A stretch of 64,000 nt of DNA from Helicobacter sp. MIT 00-7814 (GTDB taxonomy: Bacteria; Campylobacterota; Campylobacteria; Campylobacterales; Helicobacteraceae): contig NZ_NXLL01000003.1 in assembly GCF_003364115.1 (NCBI RefSeq), positions 1 through 64,000 on the forward strand. Direction: 5' to 3'. Below the pieces are notes generated by a model that saw nothing but the letters and a program-made list of their open reading frames with translations, made no database searches and was not told the DNA's origin. The position numbers and the translations under genes are program-made. Within the stretch, counting starts at the first letter, position 1; each line of letters starts with the position of its first letter. Of this stretch, positions 37,733 to 45,992 are shown piece by piece.

Positions 37733-40700
37733 TTAAAATCTATAACTCACGCGCACATCGCCCCTCGCGCCATAGCTCCCTAGTGTATCTGCCATAAGTG
37801 CGAATCCATAATCAATGCCAAATCCCTTGCCTAAGCCACTTTGCCCGATGAAATTTAGCATAAAATTTGTATTTGCATACGCCAAATCATACGCGATGAA
37901 ATTTTGCGCGTTGCTTAGGGTTACAAATGCCTGCTTTTGCGTATTTAGCAAGCCTTGACGCGCTAAAAGTTGCAACGCATAAGAGGAATTTTTCCCGCTT
38001 AGCACATATTCCGCGCCAACGCCAAGCGCAAAAAGAGCGTTGTTTAATTGCTTTTGCTTGTAATTTTGACTGACAAAGCCATTATCTACATTGTAGCTTA
38101 ACGCCAAAAGTGCGAGAGGCTTTAGCGTGTGCGTAAAATGCTCGCTTTGAGACAAAAGAATATTGTATTTGTAATAAGCGTGAAAAAGTGCGCCTGTCGT
38201 GGTGTTGCTAGCATTTTCGCTCACACTTAGCGTGCTTGAGAAGCTGCGCTTTGTATCCAAAAACATAACATTGAGATTCCCTTGTGCCTCGTGCTTTGCG
38301 CGTTTAAAGTTCGCATAGAATCCAAGATTGTAATATTTCGCGCTGTCTTTGATGTCAAAATTTGCAAAGTTTGAGCCACCAAAGCCAAACATAACGCCCG
38401 CCAGCAAGCTAGATTGAGAAAAATTGAAGATTCTGTCATAGCCTATATTTGTGCCATAAAAATTGCTCGTCCCATTCCCGCCAAAGTAGCCACCGCCGGC
38501 ATTAAGCCAAACATTATTTTTATATTCAAGCTCCTTTTTAGCGCGCTCTAGCTCTAGCAAACTTTTTGCAAACCCCAATTCATCGCTACTTGCAAGATAG
38601 ATTTTTTTAGAAAGTTTTCGCAAAGCCTGCGCGTGCGTGGTTTGCACCTGCAAAATACGCGCATTTATAGACTCGTTACTTGAGAAAAGTATTTGATTGC
38701 TTAGCGTTATTGGCGTGCTTTGAGAGATTTTTTGCAAATCAGATTCTATGCTGCTTACATATTGTGTCAAAAGCGCGTTATCATCAGTCCGCACTGCCCT
38801 ATCTATCGTATCATCATTGCTATTGTGTCCCAAAATTGCCTGCAAAATAAGAATGCGAGAATCCACCTTGCCAAGCTCGCTCAAGCTCTTTGGATCATCT
38901 TGCAAAAACTTCACCTTAATCTCATCGCCAACAACCTTACTCACCACATACAGCTTTTTGTCCTCATTAGCGAAAATAAAATCGATGCGCTTGTCCAAGC
39001 GATTGTCGTTAAGCTTTGTCGCTAGAGCAAAAGTATGGTAAGTATTTAGCACAAGATCCTTATCATCGCGCGCCACACTAGAATCTAGCCTCACGCTAAG
39101 CTTTGCATTTTCTTGCAATGTCAGCTCCTTATCCACTTGTAACGCAAAAAAACGCGTAGAATCTTGCGTTTGCATGGTATTTGCGCCGACATTTTTTAGC
39201 TCCAAATTTTTTGCGATAGAAATATTCGCATCAAGGATAAATGGGCTGTGCACGCTATCTTGCGTGATTGAAAGAGTGTTGAAATGCACGCGCGAGCTTT
39301 CATCGCCTAAAATATAGTCATTTGCGCCTGCATTTGGGATATTCCCCGCGCTCAAATCCCAAGAATCTGCAAAAATTTGGCTATTTTGATACGCCTCAAG
39401 CTTAAAGCCCTTATGTGTGGAATCTAAAAACAAATTCACCAAAGCATTTTGCGCGCTTAGCGTTTCAATCTCAAGCACAGAATCCTTTTGTATAGAAAGA
39501 TTGAGCGTTTGCAAATTTTGAGCCAAAAGCGTTGTGGTTTTAAGCGTGGAATTTTCAGTAAGAACAACATTTCTTGTATCATTTGCACCTAAAATTTTAA
39601 GGCTACTCGTCGCAGTGTCAGTAGGCGTGTGATAAAGCCCTTCAAAGCTAGAGTTACCGCTTAGATAGAGGTTTTGATTTAAGACTTGCTCGCTTTGCTT
39701 GAGTTTTGAGGCATTTTGCGCGTAGAGATTTTCTCCAAAATAGCGCGCCACCTGCACGCTTGAGCTATCAAAGACAAATTCGCTTACATTTAGTTTTGCG
39801 CCAGAATCTACATTTAGCGCGAGTGTTGAAAGGCTTTTGGCATAGATTCTCTGCGCGCTAAGGCTTGCGCTGTCTTTTAGCGTGATAGCGTTATGCGCGG
39901 AATCTAGATTTAGCACGCCATTATTTAGGTTTAGCGAGGCGGTGTCGCTTAGAGTGACGCTGCTTGTGAGGCTTGCTAGATTAGATTCTATTTTGGCATT
40001 TTGGCTTGCGGTGATATTGATAGTTAGCGTGATATTTTCGTAAGCTTTTTGTAAGGATTCTTGTGTGGCTTGCGCGCTAGTTGAAGCGCCAGAATCTGCA
40101 CGCGCGCCAGAATCCAAAGCCACAGAATTCAAAGTTGCAGAATCTATAGCCGTAGAATTTATGATGGCTTGCAAACTCATCTCGCCCCCGCTAAGCTCTA
40201 TATCAAAACTTTGCGCGCTTCCAAGCGCTATGCTAAACGCCGAGTTATTGCCGAGTATTTTTTGCGCCCCAAAGGTGGAATCTTTCTCCACGCTTAGATT
40301 TATATTCATATTTGTAGCGCTTAGATTCCGCGCGCTAAGGCTTGCGCCACCATTTACAAAGATGTAAGTTTGGTTAGAATCTAGCGCATTTGTCTTGTCA
40401 TTTTTGCTAGGACGCGCGCTATTGAGAGAGAAAATCATATCTTTTGTGACATTTAGGCTCGCCTTGTCATTTAGCTGTATCAGCGCTCCAGCGAGATTTT
40501 GTGCGGTGAGATTCTCATTTAGCGTTAGTTTGGTATTTTCACCGCTTAGTATGACTTCATTTTTTAGTTTGCTAGTTTCACTTTGCCCGCTCGTGTTGGT
40601 GTCTTTTAGCGTGAGATTTTTTAGCGTCACGCTAGAGCCACCAATAAGCGCGATATTAGCGATGAGATCTTTATTTGCTCCATCCACGCTAGAGCCATTG

Positions 40701-43321
40701 CGCGCAATTAGGTCATAATTAGTCGGCTGACTTGTAAATCCTGCAGAATCTAGCGCGCCAAGGCTGAAGTTATTTGCATTGTCAAAAACAAACGACTGCT
40801 TGATTTCAAAACTAGAGCCTGCCTCGATATTAAAGCCACCAAGCGCGCTTAGCCCGCTGATGATAAGATTATCAACGCTTGCACTACTTGCGCCGCTAAG
40901 CTTTATGCTCGCCTGCTCCTTGCTAAGCGTGAGATAGCTTGCCTTTAGACTAGCGCTGGCACTTAAATCAAGGCTCGCGTTAAAATCATGTATGCTAGAT
41001 TCTATCGCTGCGCCACTTGCGGTGATTTTGCCTTTGTAGCTTATGGTGTCGTTTGCCTCATTTTCTAGCACGCCCTTGCTTACTTCTTGATAGAAGTTAA
41101 AGCCATTACCGCGCGTGTTGCTCCCATCGCTTCTGTCGATGAAATGATTTATTTTGCCGCCAAAATTTAGCTTAGAGCTTGCATCTGCTGTGATGTTAGA
41201 TTCTAAACTAGCGCTACGCCCAAGGGTAAAGTTTGAGTTTTTTAGCTCGATCCCACCAGCGATTTTAAAGCTTCGCTTATCCCAATCAGGCTGCTGCAAG
41301 GTAGAAGGGCGCGAGAGATCCATCCATGCAGGCAATGTATAGCCTGTCTTTTTCTCCGCCTCCTCGACTTGCTTTCGCACTGCTTCATCGACCACCGCAT
41401 GCGCTGTGGGGTGTCCTTGCAAGATAATATTAGAATTTTGAGATTCTAGCTTGCCATCTATATTGATATTTCCATCAAATACAAGGCTTTCATCGCCTTT
41501 GGTGGCGTTTTTTTGGATAAGGTTTAGATTGCCTTCAAAGCTTGCATGCGCGATATAGTCCGCTTTTGTGGTTGTTTTGTTGCCACTTTTATCATAGCTA
41601 AAGCCTTGTATGCTGAAGTTTGACGCGGTGCTTGCGGTATTTGTTATCACTGCTTTTGCGTCATTTGCAGAGATGACATTGAGGCTTAGGCTATTGCCAC
41701 CTAGATCGAGTTTCCCGCCATTATTGCCAAAGTAAAATCCTAGATTATTTACAGAATCTTGCGCTAGTATGTAGCTATTTCCACCACTGCCGCCACCGGC
41801 GCTTTGCTTTATCGCGCCTAGTGCCTCTGCTTTGCCCTCTGCAAGTGCGAGAATCCCGCGCCCGCTGGTGATATAAATACCATCATACGCCTTTGTGGTT
41901 GTATCCAGCAATACTTTACCCTCACCCAAACGCATATAGCCTAGCGCGCCACTAGTCGCAGGCGTGTAGTTGGTTTTTATGATAAGCGTGCCTTCACCGA
42001 TTTTATGAAGCGCTTGATTCTGCCCGAGTGCCTCATTTTTTAGCGCCCAATTCACCTCCACATTTTTACCCACATCAAGCCCCAAGCCCTCATAGCCAAA
42101 ATGCACCTTATCAGCGGTGAAATCATAAGTCGTGGCATTCGCCTCATCTTTGAAAATAAAGCCGATATTTTGCCCCTTGATAAGCGAGCCAAACTTCACG
42201 CTCCCACCACCGCTAAACTCTATATCTTTGTTATCATAAATACTTTTTGAATCCTCGCCATTACCACTTTCTTTTGTTATATAGCTAGAAATTAGCGTAT
42301 AGCTTCCATTTGCTAGATTGATAGATTGCGTATGTTCCTTTTTTAGCTTCTCAAAATCCGCTTGCGCCGCAAAGCTTAGGCGTGTGTTGTTCGGACCCTC
42401 CGTGCCAGAAACGACGCCTAGCACCACCCATTTGCCCTTCGTGCTATCATAGATATAAAATGCACCGCCGCTATCGCCCATGCTTATGGTGTTTTTAAAT
42501 GTCTGATTTACGCCTAGCTGTATATTTAGCCCGCGCCCATCGGTTTTTTCATTTTCACCCACGGAAGTGAGATTGGCAAATGAGCTGTAGCCTTTCACAA
42601 AGCTAAGTGTGCTTAGCACACCGCCTAAGCGCCCATCTTCTGTCATAGGCAAATCACTTGTCAAATAATCCCTTCCAACCTGCAAGCTAAGCAGTCCCGA
42701 GCCTGCGCCATAGGCGTAGAGCGTGCCACCATTTGCGTTTTTTATCTCCTCTAGGCGCTCATTTAAAATCTTTTCATTTGCCTGCTCAAGCGCTACTTGT
42801 TGGCTGTATTGCGCAGTGCCGGGCTGTTTGATGACAGCATGCGAAGTTGTGTGATTAGTAATGTCAGTTTCTAGCAATTCTGCCTCGCCCTCGATAATAA
42901 AGCGATTAAACCGCAAGAATTGAGAATCTAGCCCCTGTCCCAAAAGCTTGCCCGCCACTTCATAGGTAGTCTGCCCCCACTTGCGCCAGCCGGTTTGATT
43001 TTCAATCGAGCGGATATGATTAGCAGTCACGGCGTAGCTCCCGCCAAGTGAGGTGAAAGAGCCAAAATTACTTTTTGCAGAAAAATCCGGGATTGAAGCT
43101 AAATTTGAGGCATTTGTGCTTGCATTTGGGAAGCTAAACTCCGAGCCATCTTTGCCCTGCAAAGTGATATTTTGCGCGCCTATTTGAAATGCGCCCTTAT
43201 TCTGCCCAAAATCCAAAAAATCGCGATAATAAAAATTACCAATATCCACACTTTGCGCATATAAAGGCGCCATTGACACCGCGCCTAGCATAAGTAGTAT
43301 AGAAGCATTTTTTGCTTGCAT
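37733..43321 (-). CDS. Giant S6-type serine protease autotransporter
   Basis: An 1862-residue type Va autotransporter. A signal peptide ends near residue 22 (APLYAQS). The N-terminal chymotrypsin-like S6 (IgA-protease/SPATE-like) domain shows a full triad by position: H102 in YAVTANHIRS, D132 in GQGLDSQFLRFNRF, S284 in SMGDSGGAF. A passenger of about 1250 residues follows with many strand-turn repeats of the right-handed beta-helix kind. The final 270 residues form the translocation barrel ending GDVRVSYRF with a terminal Phe. An extended -10 (43366-43371) drives it. Target protein unknown. I know of no such gene in H. pylori; S6 autotransporters occur in some Campylobacter and enterobacteria. 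Confidence 0.92.
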   Translation of the reverse strand: MQAKNASILLMLGAVSMAPLYAQSVDIGNFYYRDFLDFGQNKGAFQIGAQNITLQGKDGSEFSFPNASTNASNLASIPDFSAKSNFGSFTSLGGSYAVTANHIRSIENQTGWRKWGQTTYEVAGKLLGQGLDSQFLRFNRFIIEGEAELLETDITNHTTSHAVIKQPGTAQYSQQVALEQANEKILNERLEEIKNANGGTLYAYGAGSGLLSLQVGRDYLTSDLPMTEDGRLGGVLSTLSFVKGYSSFANLTSVGENEKTDGRGLNIQLGVNQTFKNTISMGDSGGAFYIYDSTKGKWVVLGVVSGTEGPNNTRLSFAAQADFEKLKKEHTQSINLANGSYTLISSYITKESGNGEDSKSIYDNKDIEFSGGGSVKFGSLIKGQNIGFIFKDEANATTYDFTADKVHFGYEGLGLDVGKNVEVNWALKNEALGQNQALHKIGEGTLIIKTNYTPATSGALGYMRLGEGKVLLDTTTKAYDGIYITSGRGILALAEGKAEALGAIKQSAGGGSGGNSYILAQDSVNNLGFYFGNNGGKLDLGGNSLSLNVISANDAKAVITNTASTASNFSIQGFSYDKSGNKTTTKADYIAHASFEGNLNLIQKNATKGDESLVFDGNINIDGKLESQNSNIILQGHPTAHAVVDEAVRKQVEEAEKKTGYTLPAWMDLSRPSTLQQPDWDKRSFKIAGGIELKNSNFTLGRSASLESNITADASSKLNFGGKINHFIDRSDGSNTRGNGFNFYQEVSKGVLENEANDTISYKGKITASGAAIESSIHDFNASLDLSASASLKASYLTLSKEQASIKLSGASSASVDNLIISGLSALGGFNIEAGSSFEIKQSFVFDNANNFSLGALDSAGFTSQPTNYDLIARNGSSVDGANKDLIANIALIGGSSVTLKNLTLKDTNTSGQSETSKLKNEVILSGENTKLTLNENLTAQNLAGALIQLNDKASLNVTKDMIFSLNSARPSKNDKTNALDSNQTYIFVNGGASLSARNLSATNMNINLSVEKDSTFGAQKILGNNSAFSIALGSAQSFDIELSGGEMSLQAIINSTAIDSATLNSVALDSGARADSGASTSAQATQESLQKAYENITLTINITASQNAKIESNLASLTSSVTLSDTASLNLNNGVLNLDSAHNAITLKDSASLSAQRIYAKSLSTLALNVDSGAKLNVSEFVFDSSSVQVARYFGENLYAQNASKLKQSEQVLNQNLYLSGNSSFEGLYHTPTDTATSSLKILGANDTRNVVLTENSTLKTTTLLAQNLQTLNLSIQKDSVLEIETLSAQNALVNLFLDSTHKGFKLEAYQNSQIFADSWDLSAGNIPNAGANDYILGDESSRVHFNTLSITQDSVHSPFILDANISIAKNLELKNVGANTMQTQDSTRFFALQVDKELTLQENAKLSVRLDSSVARDDKDLVLNTYHTFALATKLNDNRLDKRIDFIFANEDKKLYVVSKVVGDEIKVKFLQDDPKSLSELGKVDSRILILQAILGHNSNDDTIDRAVRTDDNALLTQYVSSIESDLQKISQSTPITLSNQILFSSNESINARILQVQTTHAQALRKLSKKIYLASSDELGFAKSLLELERAKKELEYKNNVWLNAGGGYFGGNGTSNFYGTNIGYDRIFNFSQSSLLAGVMFGFGGSNFANFDIKDSAKYYNLGFYANFKRAKHEAQGNLNVMFLDTKRSFSSTLSVSENASNTTTGALFHAYYKYNILLSQSEHFTHTLKPLALLALSYNVDNGFVSQNYKQKQLNNALFALGVGAEYVLSGKNSSYALQLLARQGLLNTQKQAFVTLSNAQNFIAYDLAYANTNFMLNFIGQSGLGKGFGIDYGFALMADTLGSYGARGDVRVSYRF

Positions 43322-43365
43322 TGTATCGCGTCCTTTAAATCTTAGAAAAACCTTGTGTGGGGGAA

Positions 43366-43371
43366 ATTATA
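43366..43371 (-). promoter_or_regulatory. Extended -10 promoter of the autotransporter gene
   Basis: TGTATAAT on the minus strand, 45-50 bp upstream of the ATG at 43321; AAAGGA serves as the ribosome site. Confidence 0.6.
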
Positions 43372-43500
43372 CATTTTTAGCTTTAAATTTACGCGCTAAA
43401 GTCATAAAAATCTGCCTTATGGGGCAAAACTTCACGCTTTTTGCTCTTAAATTTTCTCAAAATAAAATTACTTTTGCTAAGAAATTTTTAAGCTTAAAAT

Positions 43501-43516
43501 ACTTAGAATTCTAAGT
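43501..43516 (+). promoter_or_regulatory. Perfect 16-bp palindrome at the promoter of the DUF1104-like gene
   Basis: ACTTAGAATTCTAAGT is a perfect palindrome. It directly follows a -10-like TTAAAAT (43494-43500), so it would cover the transcription start. This is a typical place for a repressor operator; the regulator is unknown. Confidence 0.55.
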
Positions 43517-43543
43517 TTAATTCTTACTTTTAAAGGAGTGGAT

Positions 43544-43951
43544 ATGAAAGTTCAAGGTTTAGGAATGGCAGTTTTAGCAAGCGTTTTTGCGCTAAGTATG
43601 GCTTATGGTGCAGATTATAGCAAGAAAAGCGAATCTGAGCTAATCAAGCTCAATGGCACACTTAAAAAAGTTGAAGATGCGGTGGATTTAAGACTTGAAA
43701 TCAAAAAGCGCATTGCAAAAATGGACGACAAGCAAAAGCCAGATTTTGTAAAAAAGCTTAAAGATTCTTATGAGAAAAACACCGGCGATATGAAAGTCAA
43801 AGACCTACGCAAGCTTGAATCTGACACAAAAGAAGCATTTGCAAAAAGAATCCAAAAACTTAGCGACGCTGAGAAAAAAGAGCTTGGCTTGAGCGAGGAA
43901 GGTCACGCTTGCCCTATGCACGGGGATGGCGAGCACGAGCACAAGCATTAA
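43544..43951 (+). CDS. DUF1104-like periplasmic protein with Cys/His-rich tail
   Basis: An exported protein of 135 residues. The signal peptide ends near SMAYGA, followed by a charged helical domain of the DUF1104 kind known from Helicobacter. The tail CPMHGDGEHEHKH looks like a metal-binding site. ATG 43544 (AAAGGAG at 6 nt) is preferred to the GTG at 43538. It lies next to the crdA-czcA metal-efflux operon, from which three hairpins separate it, so a periplasmic metal-buffering role is plausible but not shown. Confidence 0.8.
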   Translation: MKVQGLGMAVLASVFALSMAYGADYSKKSESELIKLNGTLKKVEDAVDLRLEIKKRIAKMDDKQKPDFVKKLKDSYEKNTGDMKVKDLRKLESDTKEAFAKRIQKLSDAEKKELGLSEEGHACPMHGDGEHEHKH

Positions 43952-43969
43952 TTTTATCGCAATTTCATC

Positions 43970-44044
43970 GCTTAAGATCCCTACAATTTGGGATTTTAAG
44001 CGCCTTAAGCTTAGGCTATTTGCTTTTTGTGTAGGCAAATAAGC
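43970..44044 (+). terminator. Three consecutive hairpins between the DUF1104-like gene and crdA
   Basis: Hairpin 1: GCTTAAGATCCC (43970-43981) with 43990-44001, 12 bp with one G-U. Hairpin 2: GCCTTAAGCTTAGGC (44002-44016), a short imperfect palindrome. Hairpin 3: GCTATTTGC (44015-44023) with GCAAATAAGC (44035-44044). A T-run follows near 44058. The first is probably the terminator; the others could be part of the crdA leader. Confidence 0.5.
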
Positions 44045-44099
44045 TAAACTTAACACCCTTTTTTACCCCTTAAATTTAGCAAAATAAATGGAGGCAGCA

Positions 44100-44477
44100 A
44101 TGCAAAATATATTGAAAATCTTTCTTTTTGTGGCGTTGATTTTCTCGCAAGCTAGCGCGTTTGAAAAGGTTTTGCAAACAAAAGAATATGAAATAATTTT
44201 AAGCGCACCAAAAAACTTCACTTCCGGCAAAAATGAGTTTAGCGTAAGCATCAAACAAAATGGCGATGAAATCGAGGCAAGCGATGTGGCAGTGAAATTT
44301 ATGATGCCAGAAATGCCCGGAATGCCAAAAATGAGCGAAGATTCACAAATAAGCAAAGATGGCGAAAAAGCCTATAAAGGCGTGGTGCATTTCCCGCATG
44401 GTGGCACTTGGCAAATCCGCGCAAGCTTCAAAATCGACGACAAAAACTACCTCGCCAAAGGAAGCATTGATTTTTAA
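44100..44477 (+). CDS. crdA: CrdA-like secreted copper-resistance protein
   Basis: A 125-residue exported protein (signal ending FSQASA) with a single beta-sandwich of the YtkA/FixH-like kind. The Met-rich segment MMPEMPGMPKM (residues 68-78) suits Cu(I) binding, and FPHGGTWQIRA is a family motif. Position directly before a TolC-like gene and an RND pump is the crdA-crdB-czcB-czcA order of H. pylori, where crdA is copper-induced through CrdRS. ATG 44100 with GGAGG is preferred to 44088. Confidence 0.85.
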   Translation: MQNILKIFLFVALIFSQASAFEKVLQTKEYEIILSAPKNFTSGKNEFSVSIKQNGDEIEASDVAVKFMMPEMPGMPKMSEDSQISKDGEKAYKGVVHFPHGGTWQIRASFKIDDKNYLAKGSIDF

Positions 44478-44490
44478 GTAAGGCTTACAT

Positions 44491-45972
44491 TTGCGAAAAA
44501 AATTCTTGCGCGCTTTTTTTATTATTTTCTTGCAGGGAATCTTGTGTGGCGTGTGCGCTGGCGAGGTGGATTCTGCAAAAAATAGCAATTTAGCGCAGCT
44601 GCAAGCCCACCTAAATAATAATCCAAAAATAAAAGAACTAGAGCTAGAAATCGCCTCTCTCAAAGCACGAGCAAAGGCGGAGGCAAAATGGGATAATCCA
44701 AATTTTAATCTAAATTATAGTAATGCTGAAATCATGCAACCTTTTTTGCTAGGTGCAAATGATATGCAAAGCATAGGCATTGGGCTAAGTCAGAATCTTG
44801 ACTTAAATCTAAAGCGTTCTTTTAAGTCAAAAATCACGCAAAAAGAAGCAAATCTAAAACTCCTAGAGCTAGAAAATCTAAAAAATGAATATGCTTTTTC
44901 ACTCATTTCAGCTTATATAGAAGCGCAAAAAAATCAAAAAATCCTCTCTCTAACCCAAGATTCTATAAAAAATCTTGATACGATTTTAGATAGCTTTAAA
45001 ATTTCAAGGAATTTTAATCCCCTGCAAGTCCAAAAACTAAAGCTTTTAAAAGCTCGCTTACAAATAAAGCAAAATGAGATTATTAACGCACTTGAAAACT
45101 CCCACATTGGTGCTAGTGAGATAAGTTTTGAGAGTATAGATTCTACAAATCCCCAAAAAGCATTGCAGAATCTACAAATCTTATCAACAAAAAATGGCGA
45201 AGTATGCGCGCGAAGCGGAGCCGAAGCGGAATTCACTTCCGCGCAGGCGATACAATGTGAGGGAATAGAATCCAAATATTCAAATATTGCAGAGACAAAA
45301 AATAGCACAGAATCTCCACATAATCACTCAATGCAAAATCAAAACTCTGCGCAAAACTCAAACTTTATTGTTTCAATCCAAGATTCTATGTTTGAAAATC
45401 TTGCAAAAGCCATAAAAAACAAGGCAGAAAAAGAGCAATTTTTACAAGAGCTTTTAGCACAAAATATTGAAATTAAAATAGCACAATTGCAAAGTGCAAT
45501 TGCTTCAGATTCTGTGCGCCTTGCAAAAAAATCCCTAATCCCAGATTTAGGGCTCAATATAGCCTATATGTCGCGCTATAATCGCGCAGATTTATTTGCA
45601 GTGGGTATCTCAATGCCCCTACCAATTTATGGAAAAGAGGTAAATGTTATTAATCAAAATAAGAGCCAAGAGCTTTTAGCACAAACGCAGATTCTAAGCA
45701 CAACAAATAGGATAAAGCACACAAGCCTTACGCTTTTATCTCAATTTAAGCAATTAAGTGAGAATCTAGACATTATCCAAAATACATTGCTCCCTGCAAA
45801 TAAGGAAATAATTAACCTCTATAAACACCATTCAACAAGCCAAACTAGCGGATTTGTAGAACTTTATAATGCCTTAAATGAGGAAATTGATACAGAAATT
45901 TTAAGGATTCAAATTCTAGCGAACATGGCAATTATTTATTGGAATCTAGAGAGGCTTAAGGGCAATTTATAG
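44491..45972 (+). CDS. crdB: CrdB-like outer-membrane efflux protein (TolC family)
   Basis: Outer-membrane channel of a tripartite metal pump. A TTG start leads to a signal sequence, then two long alpha-helical hairpin regions of the OEP family (LELEIASLKARAKAEAKWDNP and GISMPLPIYGKEVN). A central stretch of roughly 60-100 residues (near 45140-45400) is low in structure, rich in Ser/Asn/Gln, and includes copy A of the dispersed element, translated as VCARSGAEAEFTSAQAIQ; it falls between the helical repeats, so function may be kept. It starts 13 bp after crdA. Confidence 0.85.
   Translation: MRKKFLRAFFIIFLQGILCGVCAGEVDSAKNSNLAQLQAHLNNNPKIKELELEIASLKARAKAEAKWDNPNFNLNYSNAEIMQPFLLGANDMQSIGIGLSQNLDLNLKRSFKSKITQKEANLKLLELENLKNEYAFSLISAYIEAQKNQKILSLTQDSIKNLDTILDSFKISRNFNPLQVQKLKLLKARLQIKQNEIINALENSHIGASEISFESIDSTNPQKALQNLQILSTKNGEVCARSGAEAEFTSAQAIQCEGIESKYSNIAETKNSTESPHNHSMQNQNSAQNSNFIVSIQDSMFENLAKAIKNKAEKEQFLQELLAQNIEIKIAQLQSAIASDSVRLAKKSLIPDLGLNIAYMSRYNRADLFAVGISMPLPIYGKEVNVINQNKSQELLAQTQILSTTNRIKHTSLTLLSQFKQLSENLDIIQNTLLPANKEIINLYKHHSTSQTSGFVELYNALNEEIDTEILRIQILANMAIIYWNLERLKGNL
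45194..45254 (+). repeat. Dispersed hairpin element, copy A (inside crdB)
   Basis: AAGTATGCGCGCGAAGCGGA followed by GCGGAATTCACTTCCGC and GCAGGCGATACAA. It has the same orientation relative to its gene as copies B and C but is read in a different frame and stays open. The hairpin arms carry a compensating change: GCGGAA/TTCCGC here versus GCGGGA/TCCCGC in copies B-D. Confidence 0.75.
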
Positions 45973-45992
45973 AATCTATTAAAAGGAAAAAA

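Noticed and set aside
40065-40718. Long plus-strand ORFs opposite the autotransporter passenger
   Set aside because: Antisense shadows of a Ser/Ala/Leu-rich repetitive protein; composition follows from the real gene.
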